A DNA stretch of 64,000 bases from Deltaproteobacteria bacterium (GTDB taxonomy: Bacteria; UBA10199; JADGCS01), in assembly GCA_024233595.1 (NCBI GenBank), contig JACKPK010000007.1:55236-119235 (forward strand), in the 5' to 3' direction. Every line of letters begins with the position of its first letter. The stretch's first letter is position 1. The notes under the pieces are model-generated. The model saw only the letters and a list, made by a program, of their open reading frames with translations, did no database searches and was not told where the DNA came from. A program made the translations under genes and the position numbers. Positions 16,068 to 25,836 of this stretch are shown here, piece after piece.

Positions 16068-18053
16068 ATGAATGAAAAAAGTATTGATTCCTTATTGCAA
16101 GAAAACCGTGTCATTAACCCTCCCAAGTCTTTTTCTGATCAGGCTCATGTTAAAAATTTAGATGAGTACCGACGACTTTATAGTCGTTCCATTGAAGCGC
16201 CAGAAGAATTCTGGAAAGACATTGCTTTGGGTTTTGAATGGCAGAAAGAATTTGATCAGGTTCTTGATTACAGTTTTGATAAAGACCTTTCGATCAAATG
16301 GTTTCTCAATGGCAAAACCAATATTTGTTATAACGCTCTTGATCGCCATTTGCAGACCCAAGGCGACAAAACAGCTTTTGTTTATGTTCCTAACGAGGGC
16401 GAAACCCAACGCATCACATACAAAGAACTGCATAGCCAGGTTTGTGCTTTTGCGAATGGCCTTAAAAAACTAGGGCTGCAAAAGGGTGAGCGTGTGGCCA
16501 TTTACATGCCGATGATTCCTGAAGCCGCTGTGGCCATGTTGGCGTGCGCGCGTTTGGGATTGGTGCACAACGTTGTCTTTGGCGGTTTTTCGTCTCAGAG
16601 TTTAAAAGACCGCATCATCGACAGTGGCGCTAAAACCTTGATCACAGCCAATCAGCTGTTACGTGGTTCCAAAGTTTTGGATTTAAAAAACATTGCGGAC
16701 GAAGCCATCGACCTTTGCTCAAGCGAGGGCCATGTGGTGGCAAAGAGCATTGTGTTTCTTAGAACAGAAGCCGAGTGCGAAATGATTGAAGACCGCGATG
16801 TGTTCTGGCACGAAGTGGTGGCTGGCGCGGGTAGTGATTCCGCTTGCGAGTGGATGGATTCCGAAGACCCACTTTTTATGCTTTATACCAGTGGCAGCAC
16901 AGGCAAGCCCAAAGGGGTTTTGCACACCACGGCAGGTTACATGGTCTACACGGCCACAACCTTTAAGTATTTATTCGATTACCAAAAAGACGATGTTTTC
17001 TTTTGCACGGCAGATGTGGGTTGGATCACAGGGCATTCTTATTTAGTGTATGGTCCTCTTTTAAATGGCGCCACTTGTGTGCTTTTTGAAGGCATTCCCA
17101 ATCACCCGGCTCCGGATCGTTTTTGGGACATTGTCGAAAAAGAAAAGGTCAGCATTTTATACACCGCGCCCACAGCGATTCGCGCGCTCATGCGAGAAGG
17201 CGACTCTTGGCCAAATAAACATGATCTGAGTTCTTTGCGTTTGCTTGGAACAGTTGGCGAACCCATTAATCCCGAAGCGTGGATCTGGTACCACAAAGTC
17301 ATTGGCAAAGAAAACTGCCCCATTGTCGATACCTATTGGCAAACTGAAACCGGAGGCGTTCTGATCAGCGCTTTTCCTGGTGCGGTTCCGCTTAAACCTG
17401 GTTCTGCAACGGTGCCGTTTTTTGGAGTCAAACCCAAGGTGATCCGTGAAGATGGCAGCGAGTGTGATGCGAATGAGGGCGGTTATCTTGTCATGGAAAA
17501 ACCGTGGCCGGGTATGATGCGTACAGTGTACGGTGATCACCAGCGCTTTTTTGATACTTATTTTTCACGTTTCTCTGGTTATTATTTTACAGGTGATAGC
17601 GCGCGCAAAGATAGCGATGGCTACCTTTGGGTTCTTGGCCGAGTGGACGATGTGGTGAACGTTTCTGGTCATCGCTTGGGCACTGCCGAAATCGAGTCGG
17701 CTTTGGTTGCTCATCAAAATGTTTCCGAGGCGGCTGTTGTGGGGTTCCCTCACGAGATCAAAGGCCAGGGCATTTACGCTTATGTGTCACTCAAAGAAGG
17801 TGTGGCGGAACAAGCGGAACTCGAAAAAGAATTACGCGATTTTGTTGGTAAAGAAATTGGTGCCATTGCCAAGCCCGATGTGATTCATTTTTCGAATGCC
17901 TTGCCCAAAACGCGCAGTGGGAAAATCATGCGACGGATTTTGCGTAAAATAGCCGCGGGCGACACCGAAAACCTAGGTGACACCACGACTTTGGCGGATC
18001 CGGCGGTTGTCGAAACGCTCACGCAAACACGCAAAAAGTTGGTTTCGGGTTAG
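16068..18053 (+). CDS. acs: acetyl-CoA synthetase (AMP-forming)
   Basis: 661 residues, the family length. The AMP-binding P-loop-like motif TSGSTGKPKGV lies near residue 270, the adenylate motif TYWQTETGG near 420, and the C-terminal KTRSGKIMRRILRK carries the catalytic lysine that is often regulated by acetylation. It converts acetate, ATP and CoA to acetyl-CoA through an acetyl-adenylate. It stands alone, 42 bases after the anti-sigma gene and 52 bases before ilvH. Confidence 0.97.
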   Translation: MNEKSIDSLLQENRVINPPKSFSDQAHVKNLDEYRRLYSRSIEAPEEFWKDIALGFEWQKEFDQVLDYSFDKDLSIKWFLNGKTNICYNALDRHLQTQGDKTAFVYVPNEGETQRITYKELHSQVCAFANGLKKLGLQKGERVAIYMPMIPEAAVAMLACARLGLVHNVVFGGFSSQSLKDRIIDSGAKTLITANQLLRGSKVLDLKNIADEAIDLCSSEGHVVAKSIVFLRTEAECEMIEDRDVFWHEVVAGAGSDSACEWMDSEDPLFMLYTSGSTGKPKGVLHTTAGYMVYTATTFKYLFDYQKDDVFFCTADVGWITGHSYLVYGPLLNGATCVLFEGIPNHPAPDRFWDIVEKEKVSILYTAPTAIRALMREGDSWPNKHDLSSLRLLGTVGEPINPEAWIWYHKVIGKENCPIVDTYWQTETGGVLISAFPGAVPLKPGSATVPFFGVKPKVIREDGSECDANEGGYLVMEKPWPGMMRTVYGDHQRFFDTYFSRFSGYYFTGDSARKDSDGYLWVLGRVDDVVNVSGHRLGTAEIESALVAHQNVSEAAVVGFPHEIKGQGIYAYVSLKEGVAEQAELEKELRDFVGKEIGAIAKPDVIHFSNALPKTRSGKIMRRILRKIAAGDTENLGDTTTLADPAVVETLTQTRKKLVSG

Positions 18054-18105
18054 GCCTGCCTAACTCCTTGACGACAGGTCCCCTAAATTCTTATGTTTCT
18101 CCTTC

Positions 18106-18600
18106 ATGAAACGAACCATATCCATATTGGTGGAAAACGAATTTGGCGCCTTGGCTCGCATTGCGGGGCTGTTTTCGGGGCGCGGTTACAACATTGAATC
18201 GCTCACTGTGGCGCCAACTCTAGACGACCGGCTTTCGCGCATGACCATCAACGCCATTGGCAATGAGCGCGTGATCGAACAGATCATCAAGCAATTGAAC
18301 CGCTTGATTTCGGTGGTTAAGGTCAAAGACATCACTGCGGAAGACCCTATTCATCGCTGTTTTGCGCTCATTAAAATTAATTTAGGCAAGCGCAATCGCG
18401 ATAAAATCAACACCATGATTCGACCTTACGGCGGTGTGATTCTGGAAATGGACGATAAATTCAGCATCATTCAGGTGGCTTCCGAGGAAGAAAAGCTTTT
18501 GCAACTTGTGAATGAACTCAGCCCCTATGGGATCATGGAATTTGCTTCTTCAGGAACCTTGGCAATCCAAAAGGGCAAGCGCGTGTTCAAAGCGTCTTAA
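18106..18600 (+). CDS. ilvH: acetolactate synthase small (regulatory) subunit
   Basis: 164 residues. It begins MKRTISILVENEFGALARI, an ACT domain, with GLFSGRGYNIESL at about 22-34, the characteristic IlvH/IlvN signature. This subunit activates the catalytic subunit and provides valine feedback inhibition at the first step of branched-chain amino acid synthesis. Oddly, neither ilvB (catalytic) nor ilvC is beside it: acs lies upstream and psd starts 14 bases downstream. The rest of the gene order (psd, pssA, leuA) is continuous and in one direction, probably one transcript. Confidence 0.93.
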   Translation: MKRTISILVENEFGALARIAGLFSGRGYNIESLTVAPTLDDRLSRMTINAIGNERVIEQIIKQLNRLISVVKVKDITAEDPIHRCFALIKINLGKRNRDKINTMIRPYGGVILEMDDKFSIIQVASEEEKLLQLVNELSPYGIMEFASSGTLAIQKGKRVFKAS

Positions 18601-18614
18601 AAATAAGGAATATA

Positions 18615-19262
18615 ATGACAACAGACAAAAACAGTTTTGCTCGCGAAGGCCTGCCTTTTATCTTTCTTTCGTTGGTTTTGGTTTTGATCAGCATCGCGAT
18701 TCACCCTTTGGCCACTGTCATCACAACCTTATTGCTTGCGTTTGTGTTGTACTTTTTTAGAAACCCGCAACGTCATCCCTCGCAAGAAAATGACATCCTC
18801 ATTTCTCCTGCTGACGGCAAAGTGATTCAGGTTGAGCGCGTGGTGGAACCTGATTTTCTCAAAAAAGAATTATTACGCGTCACAATTTTTATGTCGCCCT
18901 TTAATGTGCATGTGAACCGCTTTCCTGATACAGGTACCGTTTTAGGAAAAGCTTATCACAAGGGTAAATTCCTAAAGGCTTTTTCTCCAGATGCATCACT
19001 TCATAACGAAAGATCTGCTCTGCATATTAAAACCAATTCCGATAAAGACGTTGTGTTTGTACAAATTGCCGGTTGGTTGGCCAGACGCATTGTGAGTTAC
19101 CCCAAAGAAGGGGATTCTTATGATCGTGGTCAGATCTTTGGGGTGATTCGTTTTGGATCGCGCATGGATGTTTATTTGCCAGAAGATTACGAGTGCATTG
19201 TGTCTTTGGAGCAAAAGGTCAAAGCCGGTGAAACCATTTTGGCAAGAAAGGCCAAGGGCTAA
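18615..19262 (+). CDS. psd: phosphatidylserine decarboxylase proenzyme
   Basis: 215 residues, the short form of the family. Two hydrophobic segments at the N-terminus (about 14-50) anchor it in the membrane. The conserved SPADGKVIQVE lies near 60, and GVIRFGSRMDVYLP near 175 contains the Gly-Ser pair where self-cleavage makes the pyruvoyl cofactor. It makes phosphatidylethanolamine from phosphatidylserine and sits directly before pssA, which supplies its substrate. AAGGAA precedes the ATG. Confidence 0.95.
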   Translation: MTTDKNSFAREGLPFIFLSLVLVLISIAIHPLATVITTLLLAFVLYFFRNPQRHPSQENDILISPADGKVIQVERVVEPDFLKKELLRVTIFMSPFNVHVNRFPDTGTVLGKAYHKGKFLKAFSPDASLHNERSALHIKTNSDKDVVFVQIAGWLARRIVSYPKEGDSYDRGQIFGVIRFGSRMDVYLPEDYECIVSLEQKVKAGETILARKAKG

Positions 19263-19268
19263 GCTCTT

Positions 19269-20156
19269 ATGAATCGAAAAAGAAAACGCCGTTTGGGCAT
19301 GAAGAAGGGAATTTACCTTCTTCCCAATCTTCTCACCACTGCTAATTTATTTTGTGGTTTTTTTGCCATCACACGAGCTTTTGTGGGGCAGTTTGAGTTG
19401 GCGTGTTGGTTTGTGATCTTGGCAACGTTTTTTGATTTTTTAGATGGTCGTGTGGCTCGCATGACCAATTCGCAATCCGAATTTGGCGTTGAGTACGACT
19501 CGCTATCCGATCTGACCACCTTTTGTTTAGCACCAGCGGCCATTGCTTTTTCTTTTGGCCTTAAAGATTTTGGCAAGCTCGGTATTGCGGCCGCTTTTGT
19601 GTACTTTGCTTGTGGTGCTTTGCGCTTGGCGCGTTTTAATGTGCAGCAAGGCAGTGTCGAAAAATTCGATTTCCAAGGTTTGCCAAGCCCGGCGGCTGGT
19701 GGCACCTTGGTGTCTTATGTTATTTTTTCTTTAGAGCTTTTTGGTCCCAGCGAAGAACCTTATCCTTTTGTGTTGTTAGCGCTCACTCCTTTGCTTGGCT
19801 TGCTCATGGTCAGCAACATTCGTTACAAATCCTTTAAAAAACACAACCGCACCAGTTTCTTGTTTTTGGTTTTTATTGTGAGCACCATTGGTCTTTTGGC
19901 CATGTACCCGCAGGTGATGTTTTTTGTGTTTGGCATTGGTTACATCAGCGTTGGCCTGGGCATGTGGATCTGGCAATCGCCACAGAAAATCCGTAACATC
20001 AAAGATCTTTGGATTCGCATTTACAACGAACGACGCGAGGTGCTTGTTTACGAGGATGATGACGACGAAGACGAGTCACAAAGCACAGCTTTGAACGTGA
20101 TTGATCAAGTCGACGAGTTGGCGCAAAAGCGGTCGAGCAAAGGTTCAGAGTCATGA
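19269..20156 (+). CDS. pssA: CDP-diacylglycerol-serine O-phosphatidyltransferase
   Basis: 295 residues with about six to eight membrane helices. The CDP-alcohol phosphotransferase motif DG-x2-AR-x8-G-x3-D-x3-D is complete (FLDGRVARM ... YDSLSD, about residues 58-82). It makes phosphatidylserine from CDP-diacylglycerol and serine. The start at 19269 gives a basic leader; an internal ATG at 19302 is also possible. The acidic tail (YEDDDDEDESQ near 262) is cytoplasmic. The stop overlaps the leuA start by 4 bases. Confidence 0.93.
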   Translation: MNRKRKRRLGMKKGIYLLPNLLTTANLFCGFFAITRAFVGQFELACWFVILATFFDFLDGRVARMTNSQSEFGVEYDSLSDLTTFCLAPAAIAFSFGLKDFGKLGIAAAFVYFACGALRLARFNVQQGSVEKFDFQGLPSPAAGGTLVSYVIFSLELFGPSEEPYPFVLLALTPLLGLLMVSNIRYKSFKKHNRTSFLFLVFIVSTIGLLAMYPQVMFFVFGIGYISVGLGMWIWQSPQKIRNIKDLWIRIYNERREVLVYEDDDDEDESQSTALNVIDQVDELAQKRSSKGSES

Positions 20157-21691
20157 GCAAAAATCAAATTGTTATTTTTGACACCACACTTCGCGATGGA
20201 GAACAAAGCCCCGGTTGTTCCATGAACCTGGAAGAAAAACTGCGTATGGCGCAGCAATTGGCTCATCTTAAAGTTGATGTCATTGAAGCGGGCTTCCCCA
20301 TTGCTTCTCCCGGAGACTTTGATGCCGTGCAAGCCATTGCCAAAGAGGTCAAAGGCCCTGTGATTTGTGGACTGGCGCGCGCTAATAAAAAAGACATTGA
20401 GCGTTGCGCGCATGCCATTGAGCCCGCCAAGAAAAAACGCATCCACACTTTTATTTCGAGCTCCGATATCCATTTAAAATACCAGCTCAAAAAATCACGC
20501 GAAGAGGTTTTAGAGCACGCCAAAGCAGCGGTGAAGCAGGCCAAAAAATGGACTGATGATGTCGAGTTTTCGGCCATGGATGCCACGCGTAGCGATTGGG
20601 ATTATTTAAGACAAATGTTTCAGGTGGCCATTGATCATGGTGCCACCACGCTCAACATCCCCGATACAGTCGGTTACACGATTCCCTCTGAGTTTTACGA
20701 ATTGGTTTCTTATTTAAACGCGCAGCTCAAAGGTCTTAAGGGTGTTAATTTAAGTGTGCATTGCCACAACGATTTAGGCTTGGCTGTGGCCAATTCATTG
20801 GCCGCCATTGAAGCGGGTGCCACGCAGGTTGAGTGCACAGTGAATGGCATTGGTGAGCGCGCTGGCAATTGTAGCTTGGAAGAAATTGTGATGGCCTTGC
20901 ATGTGCGGCAAGATCAATTGAACCGACAAACAAAGATTAAAAAAGACCAAATTTACCCGGCTTCCAAATTGCTTTCTTCTATCACGGGCATTTCGGTGCA
21001 ACCCAATAAAGCCATTGTTGGCGAAAACGCTTTTGCGCACGAGAGTGGCATTCATCAAGATGGGGTTCTTAAAAACAAACTCACTTATGAGATCATGACA
21101 CCAGCCACTGTGGGCATCAGTAAAAATAAAATCGTGATGGGCAAACATTCTGGGCGTCACGCGTTTCGCGAAAAACTCAAAGAGCTTGGTTACCCACTTA
21201 CGGGGGATGATTTTCAAACTGTGTTCGAAGAATTCATTCTGTTGGCCGATGTTAAAAAAGAAGTTTACGACGAAGACATCATTGCGCTTGTGGACACGCG
21301 TATTCACGAGGAGCAGCGTTTTGAGCTAGAAGCCATTCAGGTGTCTAGTGGTAACTTTGCGGTGCCTGCCGCCACAGTGAGTGTTTTGGATAATGGCGAA
21401 CTTAAAAAGGCAGCAGCCTTTGGCGATGGCCCTGTTGATGCCGCTTTTCAAGCTATCAAAGAAATCACAGGATTCAATGGTGTGTTAAAAAAGTTTGTGG
21501 TGAATGCAATCACAGGTGGCACAGATGCTCAGGGTGGTGTGTTTGTGACCATTGAAGATCAAGGTCGTGTTGTGCGCGCAACAGGTTCGCACACCGACAT
21601 CGTGGTGGCAAGTGCTCAGGCTTTTATCGCAGCGATCAATCGCATTGCGTTTTACAACCGATCCGACGACAGACCCGAAAAACTCATTTAA
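20153..21691 (+). CDS. leuA: 2-isopropylmalate synthase
   Basis: 512 residues, the length of the classic enzyme. DTTLRDGEQSPGCSM lies near residue 10, the metal-binding HCHNDLGLAVANS near 203, and the C-terminal allosteric LeuA dimer domain (about 370-500) ends with THTDIVVASAQAFIAAIN. It condenses acetyl-CoA with 2-ketoisovalerate, the first leucine-specific step. It overlaps pssA by ATGA. Its position with ilvH suggests a reduced branched-chain amino acid locus whose ilvB, ilvC and ilvD lie elsewhere. Confidence 0.97.
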   Translation: MSKNQIVIFDTTLRDGEQSPGCSMNLEEKLRMAQQLAHLKVDVIEAGFPIASPGDFDAVQAIAKEVKGPVICGLARANKKDIERCAHAIEPAKKKRIHTFISSSDIHLKYQLKKSREEVLEHAKAAVKQAKKWTDDVEFSAMDATRSDWDYLRQMFQVAIDHGATTLNIPDTVGYTIPSEFYELVSYLNAQLKGLKGVNLSVHCHNDLGLAVANSLAAIEAGATQVECTVNGIGERAGNCSLEEIVMALHVRQDQLNRQTKIKKDQIYPASKLLSSITGISVQPNKAIVGENAFAHESGIHQDGVLKNKLTYEIMTPATVGISKNKIVMGKHSGRHAFREKLKELGYPLTGDDFQTVFEEFILLADVKKEVYDEDIIALVDTRIHEEQRFELEAIQVSSGNFAVPAATVSVLDNGELKKAAAFGDGPVDAAFQAIKEITGFNGVLKKFVVNAITGGTDAQGGVFVTIEDQGRVVRATGSHTDIVVASAQAFIAAINRIAFYNRSDDRPEKLI

Positions 21692-21692
21692 A

Positions 21693-22898
21693 TTAATAAA
21701 TGCCCTTGCTGTTTAGGTATGCGCCGTATTTCATGTCTTCTTCTAGGATATGATGAAAGAGCCAGTTTTTTAGAAATTGAAAAAGTTCTAACCCCAATTT
21801 TGCATTGCCGGCTTGGAATTTTTTCTGGAAGTCACAAACCTGATCCACAAGCTTAATGTGTAAATCTAAATGATCATCAAAATCTGGGTAGCCATGACTG
21901 TTAATAAGTTCTTCTTCACTTTTAAAATGAGTTGCTGTGTAAGATACTAATTGATTCAAACTATCAGCCAGAGTTTCTTTTGTTTGTCCGGCTTTCATGT
22001 TGCGATACAGATTGTTGATTAAATCAAAAAGTTTTTTGTGCTGTGTGTCCATGGCAGCAATGCCAACGCTCATGCTGTTGTCCCATTCTACAAAGGTATC
22101 GTTATTGTCCACAAGCTTAATGAGAAGGTCTGACATTTCATTTAGATTTTTAACCGAAGTTGATAGGTTTTCAGTGGCTTCTGTGTTCGATTCAGTAATG
22201 CGTGCGGCTTCTCCCATGGTGTGGGCTTGTTCTTGCGTTTGTGCGGTGATGTTTTGCATCTCACTAGTGGCTTCATCAATGCTGTGAGTGATTTTCTCTA
22301 ATTCTTCGCCTGTTTGCTTGGCAGATTTGACGCCTGTGATAACACTTGCTTGGCTTTGTTTTAAAACATTAGCAATGTCTTTGGCTGCTGTGGCGCTACG
22401 TTCGGCAAGCTTTCGAACCTCTTCGGCAACAACTGAAAAACCTTGGCCATGTTCTCCTGCGCGAGCTGCTTCTATGGCAGCATTCAAAGCCAAAAGATTT
22501 GTTTGTGCTGCAATTTCGGTGATGATTTCAAGTGACTGCTGTACTTGTTCAAAGCTTTTTTCAATGGACTCAATAGCATCTTGGGTTTGCGTCATGCAGT
22601 TTTTAAGGTGATCACTTCCCTGGCGAGAGGCAAACATTTTTTCTTGGGTATCGTGTGCTCCTTGAGCAATGTGTTGAGCGGTAGCATTGATTTCTTCAAA
22701 TACAGCGGATTGATCCTGAGAATTTGTTGCGATGCGCTCTGATTGATCCAAAATTTGTCGAGCTGTGTTCCCTAAAGCCTCTGAAGCCATTTGAATTTGT
22801 TCAATAACAACTTGAGATTGGCGTTTTATAGCATCTAGCTCACCATTGTTATTGTCTTGCAAATTCATAACTTCAAGATGCGGTATTTGATTAGACAT
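21693..22898 (-). CDS. soluble chemoreceptor with C-terminal hemerythrin
   Basis: 401 residues with no membrane helix. Residues about 30-260 are a methyl-accepting chemotaxis signalling coiled coil; the tip that binds CheA and CheW reads LALNAAIEAARAGEHGQGF, near 133-151. Residues about 270-400 are a bacteriohemerythrin with a diiron set: MDTQHKKLFD, THFKSEEELI, DDHLDLHIKL and FHHILEEDMK. The protein is likely an intracellular oxygen or NO sensor feeding the chemotaxis pathway. It converges with leuA, with the stops one base apart. No other chemotaxis gene is in the window. Both family assignments are strong; the ligand is inference. Confidence 0.92.
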   Translation of the reverse strand: MSNQIPHLEVMNLQDNNNGELDAIKRQSQVVIEQIQMASEALGNTARQILDQSERIATNSQDQSAVFEEINATAQHIAQGAHDTQEKMFASRQGSDHLKNCMTQTQDAIESIEKSFEQVQQSLEIITEIAAQTNLLALNAAIEAARAGEHGQGFSVVAEEVRKLAERSATAAKDIANVLKQSQASVITGVKSAKQTGEELEKITHSIDEATSEMQNITAQTQEQAHTMGEAARITESNTEATENLSTSVKNLNEMSDLLIKLVDNNDTFVEWDNSMSVGIAAMDTQHKKLFDLINNLYRNMKAGQTKETLADSLNQLVSYTATHFKSEEELINSHGYPDFDDHLDLHIKLVDQVCDFQKKFQAGNAKLGLELFQFLKNWLFHHILEEDMKYGAYLNSKGIY

Positions 22899-23001
22899 GA
22901 TTCACTCCCACTCAGTGAAAAACAGCTTCTATTTTAGCATATTTACAAACAGAAGGAAGATCTTCTGATGAAAAATTTAAGAAACTAACAAAAATCAGTT
23001 T

Positions 23002-23928
23002 TTAAGCCGTGTAAAGCTTGCCCTGGTGAGTGTCGCGGCGCATGATTTCGTCGTGAATGGCATTGACGGTCGCTAATTTGTTTATGGACCAATCAGGCGC
23101 AATGGTAAGGTCTTTGGGGCCATGCGCATTAATGCGGTGAATGACCAAGTCTGGTCGCAGGCGTTCTAAATAATCCACGCAGAGTTGTGTGTATTCTTCT
23201 AAACTTAAAGGCGTGTATTTTCCTTCTCGGTGCCATTTTTCCAAAACAGTATACTTTGTGACAAAGAGATTGTGGATTTTAACGCCTTGAATGGGTAATT
23301 TGTTTAGGTAATCGGCGCCAGCCAGCATGTCTTCTTTGGATTCATCAGGCAGGCCTAAAATCATGTGTGCGCAGTTGTTGATCTTGCGCTCGGCCAATTT
23401 ATAACAAGCTTCACTAAATTCTTCGACACTGTGCGCGCGGTTTATTTTTTTGAGCACATGGTTTTGCGCTGATTGTAAACCCAGTTCGACCCAAAGGTAG
23501 GTGCGTTCATTGATTTCAGAAAGCAAATCCAAAACATCGTCTCCCAAACAATCCGGTCGGGTCGAGATCATCATGCCTTTGATTTCAGGATGGTCTAGGG
23601 GCAATTCAAAAAAACGTCTGAGTGTTTCGGCCTTGGCGTGTGTGTTGGTGCCGTTTTGAAAGTAGGCTAAGAAATGATTCGTGCCACGGTGACGTTGTTT
23701 TAAATAAGCAATGCCTTCTTCCAGCTGGGTGCTGATTTCTTGCTGTTTATGATAAGAATTTGCGAGCAGGTAATCGTCATTACAAAAATAGCAGCCACCA
23801 ACAGCTTTTGTGCCATCGATATTGGGGCAGGAAAGGTGTGTGTTTAAGCTCACACGATAAACCTTACCGCCAAAAACGTCTTTAAGATGTTGATTGAACC
23901 CTTTGTAGCGGGTCTGGCCTTGGTGCAT
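23002..23928 (-). CDS. radical SAM protein, YhcC-like family
   Basis: 308 residues. The N-terminus contains CPNIDG followed by GGCYFC, giving a C-x11-C-x2-C cluster motif that is unusual for radical SAM enzymes and typical of the YhcC-type family (TIGR01212-like). TRPDCLGDDVLDLL near 125 and LGLQSAQNHVL near 150 are further family features. The substrate is not firmly known from family knowledge. It follows the histidine kinase gene on the same strand after 45 bases. Confidence 0.85.
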   Translation of the reverse strand: MHQGQTRYKGFNQHLKDVFGGKVYRVSLNTHLSCPNIDGTKAVGGCYFCNDDYLLANSYHKQQEISTQLEEGIAYLKQRHRGTNHFLAYFQNGTNTHAKAETLRRFFELPLDHPEIKGMMISTRPDCLGDDVLDLLSEINERTYLWVELGLQSAQNHVLKKINRAHSVEEFSEACYKLAERKINNCAHMILGLPDESKEDMLAGADYLNKLPIQGVKIHNLFVTKYTVLEKWHREGKYTPLSLEEYTQLCVDYLERLRPDLVIHRINAHGPKDLTIAPDWSINKLATVNAIHDEIMRRDTHQGKLYTA

Positions 23929-23973
23929 GCCAAGGGCCCTAGCTTAAAAAGCCAATAAATCGCAAGTGACCCT

Positions 23974-25668
23974 TTAATTGAGAACAGGGTTTTTTTCATT
24001 GTTGTCATGATGCAATGGGATTTCCACCGCAAAGGTGGAGCCTTTATTGAGTTCGCTTTCGACTTTGATTTTGCCCGAATGAGCTTCGACAATTTTTTTA
24101 ACAATCGCCAAACCAAGACCGGTGCTTTTTTCTCCAGCTGTGGATTTGGTGCTGGTGCAGGTGTACTCATCAAATAATTGTTTGATTTCTTGTTCCGAAA
24201 TGCCTTGTCCTTGGTCACTCACCAAAATGCGGAAGCTCTCTTGATCGGCTTCGGCTTTTAATGTGATTTCTGTTTGCGGGTGAGAGTATTTGATCGCGTT
24301 AGAAACTAAATTATTCAAAACCTGAGTCATGCGCTCACGATCAAAATAAACCGGAGGCAAGGTTTTGAGTGTGCTCAGGTTCAAATGAATGTTCTTTTGG
24401 CGTGCAATGATTTCATTGGCTTCTTTACATTCGCTTAAGAAGCTCTCGGGATGCTCAACCCGTTCAATATTCAAAGCGATGTTGCCAGATTCAATAGCAG
24501 AAACATCGAGCAGACTGTTTAATAAACTGACCATGGTGTGGCATTTGTCTTTTGTTTTCCTTAAGACTTCTTTTTGTGTGTCACTACAAGGGCCCATCAT
24601 TTCTTTTTCAATCATGTCAATGTAGCCCATCACAACTGTTAGAGGATTGCGTAAGTCATGTGCAGCCATTCCCAAAAATTCATTTTTGATTTTATTGAGT
24701 TTGTTTAATTCTTGGTTGTTTAGATCAAGTTCAATGTTCTTTTGTTGTAACTCTTGCGTGCGTTCTGCAACGCGTGATTCAAGTTGCTTGTTGGCATCTA
24801 ATAATTCAGCTTCTTTTTGTTTTACGAGCATGAGCATTTTATTCATACCCACTAAAAATTCCGAGATCTCGTCATCGGCATCGTTATGGTAAGACAAACG
24901 TTGTCTTTTGCCGGCGATGATTTGTCTGGCCAGTTGCAAGCCGTGGTTTAAGGGTTGGATGATGCTGCGAGCCACAATGATTGATAAAGCAAAGGCCAGC
25001 AAAGCGCTGAATAAGGTGACCAAAAGAACAGAGGCTTCGTTGCGTTGTTGTTTTTTTGTGACCGAATCAGTGGCGATTTTGGTGTTGTTGATGACGTTGC
25101 TCAAAAGGTAGCGTAGTTTTTTATTGAGCAGATCCTGCTTTTTTTCCAAAGCTTGGGTTTTGGTTTCGGCAATGGCGTAATCCCTATCGAGCAAGTGATT
25201 AAAAATAACTTCCGATTCGTTCATGTATTCAGTGTGTAAAGATTTAATCTGCAACAAAGTGTACTTTAAAGAAGTGGGATCCAAACTATTTTGACTTTGG
25301 TTTTTTAACGCGTTGGTTTTGGAAAAATGAATGGCTTCGTTTAGTTTTTTGTTCACAAAGCGACCAAGGGAAGTGAATCGAGCTTCTGCATCAAAGAAGC
25401 TTGAGTTAGCCTGGTCGTTGATGAGCATGAATTTTCCAAAACGCATGGCCCTTTGAAAAGCAATGGCCTGTTCCAATTGAAATTTTGTGATCTCTGAAAT
25501 TTGTTTCACAAGAGGCATGTTTTGGTGAGCCATGATTTCTAATTGCTCGCGTCCTTGTTTGGAACGGTACATGCCCAAGCTCAAGGTGATCAAAAGAAGG
25601 CTGGCAAAGATCAGCACCAAGGCGAGAATTCGTGTTGTGACGCGTGATTTACGCAGCCAATTCATCAT
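23974..25668 (-). CDS. membrane sensor histidine kinase
   Basis: 564 residues from the ATG at 25668, which has GGGAG seven bases upstream; a TTG at 25689 is less likely. Order: membrane helix (about 9-30), a helical periplasmic sensor of the four-helix-bundle kind, second helix (about 200-225), HAMP (about 225-285), coiled coil, a HisKA domain with AAHDLRNPLT (His about 338), then HATPase with the N-box NNLVSNAIKYSH and G-boxes DQGQGIS and GLGLAIV. It is an orphan here: no response regulator gene is adjacent. The signal cannot be read from sequence. Confidence 0.9.
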   Translation of the reverse strand: MMNWLRKSRVTTRILALVLIFASLLLITLSLGMYRSKQGREQLEIMAHQNMPLVKQISEITKFQLEQAIAFQRAMRFGKFMLINDQANSSFFDAEARFTSLGRFVNKKLNEAIHFSKTNALKNQSQNSLDPTSLKYTLLQIKSLHTEYMNESEVIFNHLLDRDYAIAETKTQALEKKQDLLNKKLRYLLSNVINNTKIATDSVTKKQQRNEASVLLVTLFSALLAFALSIIVARSIIQPLNHGLQLARQIIAGKRQRLSYHNDADDEISEFLVGMNKMLMLVKQKEAELLDANKQLESRVAERTQELQQKNIELDLNNQELNKLNKIKNEFLGMAAHDLRNPLTVVMGYIDMIEKEMMGPCSDTQKEVLRKTKDKCHTMVSLLNSLLDVSAIESGNIALNIERVEHPESFLSECKEANEIIARQKNIHLNLSTLKTLPPVYFDRERMTQVLNNLVSNAIKYSHPQTEITLKAEADQESFRILVSDQGQGISEQEIKQLFDEYTCTSTKSTAGEKSTGLGLAIVKKIVEAHSGKIKVESELNKGSTFAVEIPLHHDNNEKNPVLN

Positions 25669-25836
25669 GAAAGGGGCTCCCAAAAGCAAAATGTTAACGG
25701 CAGACTTTATAGTTTACCGGAAAAATGCGCTCAGGGAAAGAAGATCTTGGTAGAAGAGGGTGTGGTGGTGGGTGATCTGGGGGCTTGTTAAGTATATGAA
25801 AATATTGTGCAAAACTAAATCTGGTGTTGTGTGATT

